DNA of 64,000 nucleotides from Halorarius halobius (GTDB taxonomy: Archaea; Halobacteriota; Halobacteria; Halobacteriales; Haloarculaceae), in the NCBI RefSeq assembly GCF_024298865.1, contig NZ_CP101161.1:2749227-2813226 (forward strand), read 5' to 3'. The notes below the pieces were generated by a model, which did not search any database, was not told the DNA's origin, and worked only from the letters and a program-made list of their open reading frames with translations. Shown here in pieces: positions 34,493 through 42,953 of the stretch. Numbering within the stretch: the first letter of the stretch is position 1; every line of letters begins with the position of its first letter. The position numbers and the translations under genes are program-made.

Positions 34493-34786
34493 TCAGTTCT
34501 GGGTCGTCTCGTCGGTCTCGGTGGTCGTCTCCGCTGTGGACTCGGTGGTCGTCTCGGAGGTGGTCGTCGTCTCCGTCTCCGAACCCGTCGCGCCCTCGCG
34601 CATCTCGTTGAGCTCCTGTTCGACTTCCTCGCGTCCCTTCTGGAACTCGCCCATGGCCTCGCCGGTCGAGCGTGCCAGTTTCGGAATCTTGTTCGCGCCG
34701 AACAGCAGCACGGCGATGAGCAGGATGACCAGCAGCTCAGGCCCGCCGGGGATGCCGAGCTGCGCCGGGGTGAGTAGTTCGAGCAT
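34493..34786 (-). CDS. tatA: TatA-family Tat translocase subunit (copy 2)
   Basis: A 97-residue membrane protein that oligomerises to let folded proteins through the Tat system. One N-terminal helix (GGPELLVILLIAVLLFG), the hinge NKIPKLARS and the amphipathic helix TGEAMGEFQKGREEVEQEL are typical. The tail is an acidic Thr/Glu stretch (residues 68-97, TTTTSETTTESTAETTTETD). It sits 27 bases after the other TatA copy in the same direction, so they form one transcript. The first 63 residues differ at only four positions; tails diverge. Haloarchaea export most proteins by Tat, so extra TatA copies are plausible. Confidence 0.92.
   Translation of the reverse strand: MLELLTPAQLGIPGGPELLVILLIAVLLFGANKIPKLARSTGEAMGEFQKGREEVEQELNEMREGATGSETETTTTSETTTESTAETTTETDETTQN
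34614..34714. repeat. Near-identical 101-base segment shared by the two tatA genes (copy in tatA 2)
   Basis: Bases 34614-34714 match 34899-34999 with one mismatch (34634 T versus 34919 C), including all third codon positions. Flanks and tails of the two genes differ much more. This marks recent duplication or gene conversion. Confidence 0.85.
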
Positions 34787-34813
34787 CTATGTGCGTGGAT
34801 TACCCGCTCCCGA

Positions 34814-35071
34814 TTATAGGCTTTTTCCTGACGAGCCGTCGCTCGCGGTCTCCGTCGCGGGGGTCGTCGACGCGTCACTCCCGCGCATCTCGTCCAGTTC
34901 CTGTTCGACTTCCTCGCGCCCCTTCTGGAACTCGCCCATGGCCTCGCCGGTCGAGCGTGCCAGTTTCGGAATCTTGTTCGCGCCGAACAGCAGCACGGCA
35001 ACCAGCAGGACCAGCAGTAGCTCCGGTCCGCCGGGGATGCCGAGCTGTGCCGGGGTCAGTAGTTCGAGCAT
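34814..35071 (-). CDS. tatA: TatA-family Tat translocase subunit (copy 1)
   Basis: An 85-residue TatA with the same N-terminal helix (GGPELLLVLLVAVLLFG), hinge NKIPKLARS and amphipathic helix as its downstream copy, and a shorter Ser/Thr-rich tail (TTPATETASDGSSGKSL). The start ATG at 35071 gives MLELLTPAQLGIPG, identical in both copies for 19 residues. It is the first gene of the pair, with 100 bases to the divergent peroxiredoxin gene that must hold both promoters. A TatB role is unlikely since archaea mostly use TatA and TatC only. Confidence 0.92.
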   Translation of the reverse strand: MLELLTPAQLGIPGGPELLLVLLVAVLLFGANKIPKLARSTGEAMGEFQKGREEVEQELDEMRGSDASTTPATETASDGSSGKSL

Positions 35072-35171
35072 CACCCGACCGTTCGGGAGGTGACTTGTAG
35101 GCCTTTCTCCGAGTTGTAAGTCTTCTGCCGGAGCACGAACCCTCTTGACAGCCCGGCGGCAAGTCTGGCGT

Positions 35172-35663
35172 ATGGTAACCGAAGGCGACGACGCACCCGA
35201 GTTCACCGCGCCGCTTGCGACCGGCGACATCGAGTCGTTCACGCTCTCCGAGCGAATCGAGGACGGTCCCATCGTGCTCGCGTTCTTCCCCGGCGCGTTC
35301 ACCAGCGTCTGCACCGGCGAGATGCGGACGTTCCGGGACCGTATCGACGAGTTCGCGGGCGAAGCGGCGGTGTACGGCGTCTCGACGGACCCGCCGTTCG
35401 CCCTCAACGAGTTCCGTGACCAGGAGGACCTCCCGTTCGACCTGGTGAGCGACGTGACCGGCGAGGTGAGCGAGGCGTACGGGGTGGCGATGGACCTCGC
35501 GGGGCTGGACGTGCCCGGGGTCGAGACTGGCGAGGCCAGCGTCGCGGAGCGGGCGGTGTTCGTCGTCGACGGCGACGGTACGGTCTCGTACGCCTGGGTC
35601 GGCGACCATCCCGGCAAGGAACCGGACTACGACGCGGTCGCGGACGCCGCGGAGGCCGCCTGA
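35172..35663 (+). CDS. 1-Cys peroxiredoxin (AhpC/TSA, AhpE-like)
   Basis: A 163-residue thiol peroxidase. The active motif FFPGAFTSVCTGEM gives T44 and peroxidatic C47; R in the later strand (AVFVVDGDG, upstream VAERA) completes the pocket. It is the only cysteine in the protein, so no internal resolving cysteine exists; the sulfenic acid would be reduced by a partner thiol, thioredoxin or gamma-glutamylcysteine. Length fits the AhpE/PrxQ branch. It is divergent from the tatA pair, and the HD gene begins 40 bases after it, possibly in one transcript. Confidence 0.9.
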   Translation: MVTEGDDAPEFTAPLATGDIESFTLSERIEDGPIVLAFFPGAFTSVCTGEMRTFRDRIDEFAGEAAVYGVSTDPPFALNEFRDQEDLPFDLVSDVTGEVSEAYGVAMDLAGLDVPGVETGEASVAERAVFVVDGDGTVSYAWVGDHPGKEPDYDAVADAAEAA

Positions 35664-35703
35664 GGCCCGAATCCTTTTCGCGCCGCGCCCCCTCGGGTCC
35701 GAC

Positions 35704-36510
35704 ATGAGCGACGTCGAAGCCGGGGGTCGTGAGTACGACCCGAGCGCCACTCACGCGTTCCCCGACGAGCGGGTGAACCGCGTGCTCGAGTTCGTTCAAA
35801 ACGACCCCGAGATACGGACGTATCTGCAGGCCCAGAACGTCAACCCCGTCAAGCGGAAGGGGTACAACGACCACGGCGAGACGCATATCCAAATCGTCCG
35901 CCACCGCGCTCTGTGTCTGTACGACCTGCTGAAGCGCGGCGGCGTCGAGTTCAACGGCGCGGCCGACCAGGGGCTCGAGGAGGCCGACGAGGCGGTCATC
36001 ATCGCGCTGGCGGCGACCCTGCACGACATCGGCCACGTCGTCCACCGCGACGAACACGCCTACTACTCCATCCCGCTGGCCGCCGACGTGCTCGACCGCA
36101 TCCTCCCGGAGTTCTACGACGCCGGCGAGGCCGTCCGCGTCAAGGGGGAGACGCTCCACGCCATCCTCTGTCACCACACCGAGGAGGACCCGCTGACGAC
36201 CGAGGCGGGCGTGATGCGGGTCGCGGACGCGCTCGACATGGAACGGGGTCGCTCGCGGATTCCCTACGAGCGGGGCGGGAGGGGCATCAACACGCTCTCC
36301 TCGCAGGCCATCACGCGGGTCACCCTCGCGGAGGGCGACGACCGGCCGGTGCTCGTCGAGATAGAGATGACCGACGCGGCGGGCGTCTACCAGGTGGACG
36401 AACTGCTGAAGGCGAAACTGCAGGACTCCGGGCTGGAGGACTGGGTCCGCATCGTCGCCATCAACACCCACGAGGAGGACGAGCGCCTCGTCGAGCGCAT
36501 CGAACTGTAG
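35704..36510 (+). CDS. HD-domain metal-dependent phosphohydrolase
   Basis: A 268-residue HD-superfamily protein. Metal ligands are H57 (NDHGETHIQIV), H107 and D108 (TLHDIGHV), with further histidines in DEHAYYSIPLA and CHHTEEDP, and the closing aspartate in VMRVADALDMERGRSR. The C-terminal 80 residues (TRVTLAEGDDRPVLVEIEMT) form a beta-rich domain. HD enzymes of this type hydrolyse nucleotide or cyclic dinucleotide phosphates. Substrate unknown; tail domain may bind RNA or ligand. It follows the peroxiredoxin by 40 bases and is followed by a C/T-rich repeat at 36518-36550. Confidence 0.8.
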   Translation: MSDVEAGGREYDPSATHAFPDERVNRVLEFVQNDPEIRTYLQAQNVNPVKRKGYNDHGETHIQIVRHRALCLYDLLKRGGVEFNGAADQGLEEADEAVIIALAATLHDIGHVVHRDEHAYYSIPLAADVLDRILPEFYDAGEAVRVKGETLHAILCHHTEEDPLTTEAGVMRVADALDMERGRSRIPYERGGRGINTLSSQAITRVTLAEGDDRPVLVEIEMTDAAGVYQVDELLKAKLQDSGLEDWVRIVAINTHEEDERLVERIEL

Positions 36511-36517
36511 GGGTCAC

Positions 36518-36550
36518 CTTTCCGTCCGCTTTCCGTCCGCTTTTGGTCCG
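36518..36550 (+). terminator. Three tandem 11-base pyrimidine-rich repeats after the HD gene
   Basis: CTTTCCGTCCG (36518-36528), the same again (36529-36539), then CTTTTGGTCCG (36540-36550). Runs of T at the head of each unit give a staggered U-rich tract eight bases after the stop, the kind used for archaeal termination. It also lies 21 bases before the next gene's start and might act in its control. Confidence 0.45.
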
Positions 36551-36570
36551 CCGCCGAGTCACTCGAGGTA

Positions 36571-37866
36571 GTGTCGTCGCTCCGTGCGTTCCGCGACCCG
36601 GAGTTCCTCGCGCTGTCGGGGACGGCGTTCGCTCGCGCGCAGTCGTACTCGACCATCGCCATCGCGCTGGCGCTGTACGCCGACGCCTTCGGCACCACCT
36701 CCAGCGTCGAGGGGCTGTTCGGGACGGCGTTCGCCGTCGTCCAGTTGCTCATCGTGCTCCCGCTCGGTCGGAAGATAGACACCGGCAACGCGAAACGGTG
36801 GTTGCTGGCGGGGCTCGTGCTCAACGTCGCGGTGTTCGTCGGCTACGCGCTGATTTCGAGCGTGGCAGACGTGATTCTGATGCGCGTCGTACAGGGGGTG
36901 GGAGCGAGCCTCCTGTGGATAACCGGGTCCACCGTCGTCGGGGAGATAGCACCCGACGACGGTCGTGGGCTGTGGCTCGGCACCTACAACCAGGTGGGCG
37001 CGTTCTCGTCGCTGTTCGGTGACCTCGTCGGCGGAGCGATGCTGGCCGTCTACGGGTTCACGGAGGCGTACGCCCTTCTGGCGGCGGTGACGGTCGTCGC
37101 GTTCGCCGCGGTGTTTCTCGTGCTCCGTGACAACCCCGGCGGACGGACGGATCCCGAGGAGGCGACCGGCACGGAGACGCTCCGGACGCTGTTGGGTCGG
37201 GGGCCAGTGCGCGCGCTCGTCACCTTCCGGCTCGGGCTCTCCTTCGGGAAGATGTGCGTCATCACCTTCCTCCCCATCTACGCCCGGACCGCTTTCGGGA
37301 TGAACCCGTTCGTCGTCGGCGGCCTGCTCGCGGGCGGCAAACTCACGAAGGCGCTCACGCAGGGGGTGGTCGGCGACGCCACCGACCGCCTCGGCAACAA
37401 ACATCTGTTCGTCGCGGTCGGGGCCCTGCTGTACGCGCTCGGGACGGTCCTCATCCCGCTGGCGGAGTTCGCCCCCGCGGTGTTCCCGACGATGCGCGTC
37501 TCGTTGCCGACGTTCGGGGGTGCAATCGCGGCCGGGTCGCTACTGCTCCCGCCGGCGTTCTTCGTGCTCGCGGGAGCCTACGCCGTCTGTGGCGTCGCCG
37601 ACAGCATCCGACTCCCGGCGAGCATGGCGCTGTTCGTCGAAGAGGGCGAGGCGTTCGACGCCGTCGCCGGATCGATGTCGCTCCGCTCGGTCGCGTGGAA
37701 GGTCGGGCAGGTGGCCGGCCCCGTCACCGTCGGCGTCGTCTGGGACGCCACCTCCGTCGGCGTGGCGTTCGGCGTCGCCGGTGCGTTCATCGCGGCCGCC
37801 ACGCTCGTGTTCCTCTTCCTGTACCAGGAGTCGTCGCCCGCGCCCGGAGCGGTGCCGGGCGACTGA
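36571..37866 (+). CDS. MFS transporter
   Basis: A 431-residue carrier with twelve hydrophobic segments, started at a GTG at 36571. PLGRKIDTGNAKRW after helix 2 is motif A; RVVQGVGASLLWITGSTVVG in helix 4-5 resembles drug:proton antiporters. The middle loop RDNPGGRTDPEEATGTET is acidic. Helices 7-12 include FNKxx-type LLAGGKLTKALTQGVVGDAT, a second motif A, and LPASMALFVEEGEAFDAVAGS. Likely an efflux carrier, substrate unknown. Its stop lies three bases from the stop of the convergent RecA-like gene. Confidence 0.85.
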   Translation: MSSLRAFRDPEFLALSGTAFARAQSYSTIAIALALYADAFGTTSSVEGLFGTAFAVVQLLIVLPLGRKIDTGNAKRWLLAGLVLNVAVFVGYALISSVADVILMRVVQGVGASLLWITGSTVVGEIAPDDGRGLWLGTYNQVGAFSSLFGDLVGGAMLAVYGFTEAYALLAAVTVVAFAAVFLVLRDNPGGRTDPEEATGTETLRTLLGRGPVRALVTFRLGLSFGKMCVITFLPIYARTAFGMNPFVVGGLLAGGKLTKALTQGVVGDATDRLGNKHLFVAVGALLYALGTVLIPLAEFAPAVFPTMRVSLPTFGGAIAAGSLLLPPAFFVLAGAYAVCGVADSIRLPASMALFVEEGEAFDAVAGSMSLRSVAWKVGQVAGPVTVGVVWDATSVGVAFGVAGAFIAAATLVFLFLYQESSPAPGAVPGD

Positions 37867-37869
37867 CCG

Positions 37870-38484
37870 CTACGCGTCGGCGTAGCCGGTGCCCCGGAGG
37901 TCGACGCCGTCGCCGGTGATGGTCGCCTCCGCGTCGAAGATGGCCCGGACCGTGTTCGTCGCCTTGTCGTCGTGCATGTCGGGATGGAGCGCGAACAGCC
38001 CGAACAGCTCCGCCGAGCGGATGCGCGAGGTGAACACGTGCAGGAACCGGAACACCGTCTGGAGTTCGCCGTACATCATCAGCGTGGAGACGGACAGCAG
38101 ACCCACCCGCACACGGTCGGCCTGCCCGGCCGACTCGAACCGTTCGAGGTGTTTGGCGAACTCCAGGCTGATGCCCGTCAGGTCGCTGGGCGAGGATAGC
38201 TGACTCACCTGCACGCCCTCCACCTCGGTCGCACCCTTGTCGTTCGTCACGTCGACGATGCCGACCCGAGCGGGGTCGACTCCCCCGCGGTCGTCGAGCG
38301 CGTCGACGATGCGCTCGGCCGAGCGGTCCGCCGTGATGAGAAGCACCGTCTCGCCCTCGCGCAGGCCCTCGGCCGTCGCGTCCAGCACTCGCTCGCGGAC
38401 CGGCGGCGCTTCGCCGGACATGAGCAGGCTCGTCCCGGGGTCGAACGAGAGCCCATCGGAGATGTCCCCCGCCGGATACGTCAC
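37870..38484 (-). CDS. RecA/KaiC-like protein without Walker A (DUF7504-type), coupled to response regulator
   Basis: A 204-residue protein resembling the haloarchaeal RAD55/KaiC-like family (ETVLLITADRSAERIVDAL, DRVRVGLLSVSTLMMYGELQ, VFRFLHVFTSRIRSAELFGLF). The N-terminal phosphate loop is degenerate: LLMSGEAPPVRERVL has no GK(S/T), so ATP binding is probably lost. It overlaps the end of the HalX response regulator by four bases (ATGA), so both proteins are made together. A signalling or scaffold role next to the pilus operon is inferred. Family name is from memory of similar haloarchaeal proteins. Confidence 0.7.
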   Translation of the reverse strand: MTYPAGDISDGLSFDPGTSLLMSGEAPPVRERVLDATAEGLREGETVLLITADRSAERIVDALDDRGGVDPARVGIVDVTNDKGATEVEGVQVSQLSSPSDLTGISLEFAKHLERFESAGQADRVRVGLLSVSTLMMYGELQTVFRFLHVFTSRIRSAELFGLFALHPDMHDDKATNTVRAIFDAEATITGDGVDLRGTGYADA

Positions 38485-39068
38485 TCTGACCCCCTGCGGC
38501 TGGCCTCGTCCTCTATCTCACGGACCATCGCCACGAACTCCCCGTCATCCATCGACGACATCGACGTCTCAAGTTCCTTCCGGATGTCGCCCATGCGCCG
38601 TTCCAGTTCCTCGAACTCCTCGCTGTCGTTTAGTTCCGCCGGCGACTTCGACGACTGGAGCGCCGCACGCTTCGATGCGAGCGCGTACAGCTCCCGCTCC
38701 AGTTCCGCGTGAGTCCCCCGCTCCAGTAACCCCTCGACCGTCTCCAGCAGTTGCTCGTGCCCGACCGGCTTGGTGAGGTAGTCGTCGAACCCCATCTCCA
38801 GGATGTCGAAATCGGGCTCGACCGCGGTCACCATCGCCACCCGACACTCGCTCGTCCGCCCGCGAATCCGACCGAGCACCTCCTCGCCCGTCATCCCCGG
38901 CATCAAGCGGTCGAGCAACACCACGTCGACGCTCCCGTCGAGTCGCTCGAGCGCCTCCTCGCCCCCGTTCGCGGTGCGGACTTCGTACTCCTCCGTGAGC
39001 CAGTGGGTGTAGATCTCGACGAGCGCCTCCTCGTCCTCGACCACCAGCACCGTGGCTTGCTCACCCAT
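38481..39068 (-). CDS. HalX-type response regulator
   Basis: A 195-residue two-component receiver followed by a HalX domain, a haloarchaeal C-terminal helical module. Receiver residues are E11/D12 (VVEDEE), phosphorylated D53 (VVLLDRLMPGMTGEE), T80 (MVTAVEP) and K99 (YLTKPVG). The HalX part (residues about 115-190) is a coiled region with ELYALASKRAALQSSKSPAE and EEFEELERRMGDIRKEL. No DNA-binding domain is seen, so output may be by protein contacts. No histidine kinase lies in the window. It lies downstream of the pilin gene by 175 bases and shares a transcript with the RecA-like gene. Confidence 0.92.
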   Translation of the reverse strand: MGEQATVLVVEDEEALVEIYTHWLTEEYEVRTANGGEEALERLDGSVDVVLLDRLMPGMTGEEVLGRIRGRTSECRVAMVTAVEPDFDILEMGFDDYLTKPVGHEQLLETVEGLLERGTHAELERELYALASKRAALQSSKSPAELNDSEEFEELERRMGDIRKELETSMSSMDDGEFVAMVREIEDEASRRGSE

Positions 39069-39243
39069 GTACCTTCACGAGGGGTTGGACCCCATCTGTA
39101 ATGAAAGGGTGGTCTATGTCGTGTGGGAAGTGTGGTCCGAATCGGACGCAACTTGCACTTTCCGGATTCACCCTGCTGTTCACGGCGATATCGAGTCCAG
39201 TAACGGAGAGACAGCCGATAATCCGAGAAAGATTACCGGGTTG

Positions 39244-40929
39244 CTACGCTTCGTTGGCGAACAATTGGACGCTGTATGTCTCGCTATAGCCGCTGTCGTA
39301 GACGATTGTCATTTCTAATATAATTGCATCACCTGAATCTGTGTCAAGTGGGACTTCTTCGTCAAATTGTAGCGTGAGCTGTGAACTACCACTTGGGACA
39401 GTGGGCCCACTGCTGAGAACAACTGGTCCAGATTTTTCCACGATATTGGTGCTAGTTCCATTTAGTTCTGTAATCTTATCTGGACCATCTTTTAGAGCGG
39501 TTGTGCCAGTCGCTGTTAGACTAGCATCTTCACAACTTCCAGTGAGAAGACTTGCAAGGTCACATGCTGTGCCACCTACCAGGCTCGGGGCTCCTGCAAC
39601 TGTCTTGTTATCGGCATATGATATATGTGCGAGAGTAATGCTAGAAATCTGTCTTGTCGAGCCCGTATTAACCAATTCGATAGTTAGCTCATCATTGTTT
39701 GCCTGGCTGGCATCACCCAACACTATCGGGGCATCTTTGCCACCAAAGAAGCCATCCAATTCCTCAAGCTTAGGCTCTACCGTTCCACTATTGTTCAAAT
39801 CCTCTGAGAACTCAACCGTCGTCGCGGTAGCGCCAACTCGTTCTACCGTGGCTACGCCGTTCGGGCCGGTCGTGACACGGACGCTTTGCGCGGAAACGGT
39901 CCCGTTGGAGAGAGTGCCGGACGAGGTGTTCGCCCACAGCGTCACGCCGCCAACCGGATTGTGAAACTCATCGCGGACAATGACCCCGGCAGTCGACCGT
40001 TTGTCCGTCACTGTAGTAGTCAGGTATCTCGGCCCAGGGTCGCCCCCGGTCCCGAACCCGACCTTCGCCGTACGGAAGGTGTACTGGCCGGGCTCCAAGA
40101 CGACCGTCAGGTGGTTGAACTCGCCGGAGCGCGGCTTGTAGCGCACCGCGGAGATGTGGCCGTTGCCGGCGACGGTCCCGCTCCCATTCACCGACGCGCC
40201 CGAGGGGGTGTACTCGTCCGACAGCGTCTCGTTCCACTTCTCCAGCGAGAGCTTCGTCGGCACGGTGACGTTGATGGGGCCGCTGGCGTTGTTCGAAACC
40301 TCGTACTCGCTCATTGGCCCCGACAGCGACTTCGCCGTGACGGCCTCGGCGGTGACGCCGCCCTCCGAGTAGTTGCCACCGACCGCGACGAGGCTTATCT
40401 CGCGGCCGTCGATGAACGAACTCGACTTGACGAGCGTCTCGTTGTCGAACCGCTCGTAGTAGGCCGTCGGCTCCAGCGTCCGGACCGGTTCGCTCCCGTA
40501 CACGTTGTAGTTGATGTCGTAGGTGAGCGCCTTCGTCCCGACGCGGTACACCGGGACGTTGTCGAACAGCGTGCCGGCCTGCGTCGAACTGGTGACGTTC
40601 TCGACGGTGATGTTCGCCCTGTCGGTCGTCGAGAGTCTACCGCTCGCTGGCGGGGGGTTGTAGAACAGTAGCCGCGCGGGGTAGTCGACGCCGAGTTTGA
40701 CCGCGGCCTCACGGCTGTTGCCGCTGGCGACGGCCTCCCAGGTGGCGACCCGGAGGTTCGCCATGTCGTTGGTCACCTCCTGGCTGTGGTCGAACTCGAT
40801 TTCGGCGTTCGCGTCAGGGACGGCCTGCACCTGGATGACCGAGATGACGGCCACGAGAAGCCCGAACACGAGGATGGCACCGATGGTTTCGCTGACTGCA
40901 CGCGAGTCGAGAGTGAGTTCGTCGAACAT
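39244..40929 (-). CDS. Large pilin-like surface glycoprotein with AT-rich C-terminal region
   Basis: A 561-residue exported protein. N-terminal DSRAVSETIGAILVFGLLVA is a type IV pilin/archaellin-like signal, cut by prepilin peptidase before the hydrophobic helix that packs in the filament. The rest is extracellular and has about thirteen N-X-S/T sites (for example NIT, NVT, NYS, NGS, NTS, NKT), so heavy N-glycosylation is likely. Two cysteines (ACDLASLLTGSCED) may form one disulfide. Residues beyond about 367 are coded by DNA much richer in A+T than the rest (23 G+C of 60 at 39301-39360). It follows PilC by two bases: stop and start nearly touch. Role as major or tip pilin is inferred. Confidence 0.8.
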   Translation of the reverse strand: MFDELTLDSRAVSETIGAILVFGLLVAVISVIQVQAVPDANAEIEFDHSQEVTNDMANLRVATWEAVASGNSREAAVKLGVDYPARLLFYNPPPASGRLSTTDRANITVENVTSSTQAGTLFDNVPVYRVGTKALTYDINYNVYGSEPVRTLEPTAYYERFDNETLVKSSSFIDGREISLVAVGGNYSEGGVTAEAVTAKSLSGPMSEYEVSNNASGPINVTVPTKLSLEKWNETLSDEYTPSGASVNGSGTVAGNGHISAVRYKPRSGEFNHLTVVLEPGQYTFRTAKVGFGTGGDPGPRYLTTTVTDKRSTAGVIVRDEFHNPVGGVTLWANTSSGTLSNGTVSAQSVRVTTGPNGVATVERVGATATTVEFSEDLNNSGTVEPKLEELDGFFGGKDAPIVLGDASQANNDELTIELVNTGSTRQISSITLAHISYADNKTVAGAPSLVGGTACDLASLLTGSCEDASLTATGTTALKDGPDKITELNGTSTNIVEKSGPVVLSSGPTVPSGSSQLTLQFDEEVPLDTDSGDAIILEMTIVYDSGYSETYSVQLFANEA

Positions 40930-40931
40930 GG

Positions 40932-42953
40932 TCAGATGAACAGGAACACCGCAAGCGCAAGCGCGACGAGCGCGATGCTGTACTTCAGGCCGGCGAGCAC
41001 GTCGTTGTCGGCGAGTTTGCCCGCCAGTAGTCCGCTCCCGATGCCCTGGATGAGCGCCGAGTGGAAGAACACCGTCCGGTAGGCGTCGACGGGCACCTTC
41101 GTGATGTCGACGAGTCCGGCGTTGGCGGTGCCCGAGGCTTCGCCGGCCATCTCCCCGATGGGGCCGAGATACGACGTATCGAGCAGAACGATGACCGCCA
41201 GGTACACCAGAAAGCCCATGATGACGATTGCGGTGTAGGCTTTCATCTCGCTTTTCCGCTTGGACTCTATCTGGTGGCGGTTGCGGGTGTCCTCGGCGGC
41301 GATGGAGATTATCTTCGCCAGGTCCGACGAGGAGCGCGAGCCCTTGGCGATGAGGTTCATCGTCCGGGTTACCTGAGGCACCTGGAGGCGGTTGGCGAAC
41401 GACAGCAGCGCGCGCTGGACGTCGTAGTTCCAGTTGATGTCGTTGCGGACCTTCCGCAGTTCCTCGGCCATCGTCCCCTCGGACCACCGGGAGACGAGTT
41501 CGAACGAGTCGACCAGCGGGATGCCCATCTGGTTCGCGCTCGAGAGGATGTTGAGCGTGTCGGGGAACCGCTTGGCGATTTTTCGGCGGCGCCGGCGCTG
41601 TATCTCGTAGAACACCGTCAGCGGGAGCGCCGTGATGAGGAACGGGACGACGAAGTAGCCGATGGTCGCCGGAATCGCGTTCTGGGTGATGCCCTGGACC
41701 GACAGCGGGACCTGCCCGGACGCCACGAGCACGCCGACCGCCAGGAACGCCAGCGGCACCGTTCCCACCAGCGACAGCAGGGGGTTCTGGTTCTTGAGGT
41801 GGTCGATGGGGTTCGTCGCCGTTTCCCAGAGGTCGTCGCGGCGCTTGCGCTCCTCGTACTCGGCGAACAGGGGGTGTCCCTCGACCGCGTCGGACGAGAC
41901 GTCACCGCCCCGGTCGGCGGTCGAAATCTCCACCTCGCCGGAGTTCTGCGCGTACGGCCGCGAGAGGTAGTCGACGACGACGAGAAAGCCCGCCATCGCC
42001 AGCGGCAACACCGCGTAGATGATGATGTACGTGGGCGTCAGCGAGTTCGCGCCGAGCAGGCTGATGACCAGAAGCGTCACGATGAGGAACAGCGGCGCGG
42101 CGACGAACAGGACGACGAACACCTCCGACAGCACCGACAGGGTGTCGAGGAACTCGTCCTGTTTCTGCCGTGCCTCGTCCATGTACGATTCGGCCTCGTC
42201 CTCGAGGAAATGCGAGAAGTCACTGCCGGAGTCGAGCACCGAGATGGTGTCGTCGAGGAACTGCTCGAGGTTGTCCGACGGCGTCAGGTTCCGCGCGTCG
42301 CGCAACGCCGTGAACAGGTCGTTGCCGAACAGCTCCACGTCGCGGACTATCATGTCGAACTCCTTTGACACCTCGCCGTAGACGCCCTCGGCGTCCGCGA
42401 GTTCCTCGAACACCTCGAACGTGTTCATCCCCCCGTGGCTGAGTGCGTACATGTAGACGATGGCGTGGGGCAGTTGGATGTCGATGGAGTTGCGCCGACT
42501 CGCCACCACGTTCCGCGGGTAGTAGTACAGGCCGAGAAACGTGCCGGCTCCACAGACCACGACGAAAAGCACCGTCAGCAGGCTCCCGACGAGGTAGGTC
42601 GTCACCGACGCGCCGGTCCCGGCGACGCCAGCGAGGCGGGCGAACGCATCCATGCTGGCTAGCTGGGCGGCAAGCGCCGCACCGACGAGCAGGCCGACGA
42701 CCGCCGCCAGTGCGGCGTAGCGGACCGCGCGGGCGAGGTAGACGTCGTAGGTCTCGCCGAACCGCGCCTGATTGAGCCACCGCTGGATGTCGCGGAACGA
42801 CTCCGGCCGCGTCTTGAAGAACGTCCGCACGTAGCCGTGCTGGTCGCGGAGGCGGTCGCGCTCCTCGCTCGAGAGGTCGCGCTGGTCCGGGAAGTACTGG
42901 TCCAGTTCGTACTCGGGGACGGGGGCCGAGTCGTCGACGTTGGGCTGGCTCAT
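40932..42953 (-). CDS. pilC: Type IV pilus membrane platform protein PilC/TadC-like (system A)
   Basis: A 673-residue membrane protein with about nine hydrophobic segments and two GspF-type cytoplasmic domains. The first (residues 165-295) has QLPHAIVYMYALSHGGMNTF and LDSGSDFSHFLEDE; the second (455-580) has KRFPDTLNILSSANQMGIPL and ASEIS-like TRTMNLIAKGSRSSSDLAK. It anchors the assembly ATPase and turns its motion into pilin insertion. The start overlaps the end of the ATPase gene by four bases and the pilin gene begins two bases after its stop, one operon: ATPase, platform, pilin. Confidence 0.92.
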   Translation of the reverse strand: MSQPNVDDSAPVPEYELDQYFPDQRDLSSEERDRLRDQHGYVRTFFKTRPESFRDIQRWLNQARFGETYDVYLARAVRYAALAAVVGLLVGAALAAQLASMDAFARLAGVAGTGASVTTYLVGSLLTVLFVVVCGAGTFLGLYYYPRNVVASRRNSIDIQLPHAIVYMYALSHGGMNTFEVFEELADAEGVYGEVSKEFDMIVRDVELFGNDLFTALRDARNLTPSDNLEQFLDDTISVLDSGSDFSHFLEDEAESYMDEARQKQDEFLDTLSVLSEVFVVLFVAAPLFLIVTLLVISLLGANSLTPTYIIIYAVLPLAMAGFLVVVDYLSRPYAQNSGEVEISTADRGGDVSSDAVEGHPLFAEYEERKRRDDLWETATNPIDHLKNQNPLLSLVGTVPLAFLAVGVLVASGQVPLSVQGITQNAIPATIGYFVVPFLITALPLTVFYEIQRRRRRKIAKRFPDTLNILSSANQMGIPLVDSFELVSRWSEGTMAEELRKVRNDINWNYDVQRALLSFANRLQVPQVTRTMNLIAKGSRSSSDLAKIISIAAEDTRNRHQIESKRKSEMKAYTAIVIMGFLVYLAVIVLLDTSYLGPIGEMAGEASGTANAGLVDITKVPVDAYRTVFFHSALIQGIGSGLLAGKLADNDVLAGLKYSIALVALALAVFLFI

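Noticed and set aside
34493-35071. One tatA copy as a pseudogene
   Set aside because: Both frames are intact with complete helix, hinge and amphipathic region.
37870-38484. Active KaiC/RAD55 ATPase
   Set aside because: No GK(S/T) phosphate loop is present, so it is described as a pseudo-RecA protein.
39101-39289. 62-residue plus-strand frame containing SCGKCG
   Set aside because: Only one CxxC pair is present, no second metal pair follows, and it runs antisense into the pilin gene.
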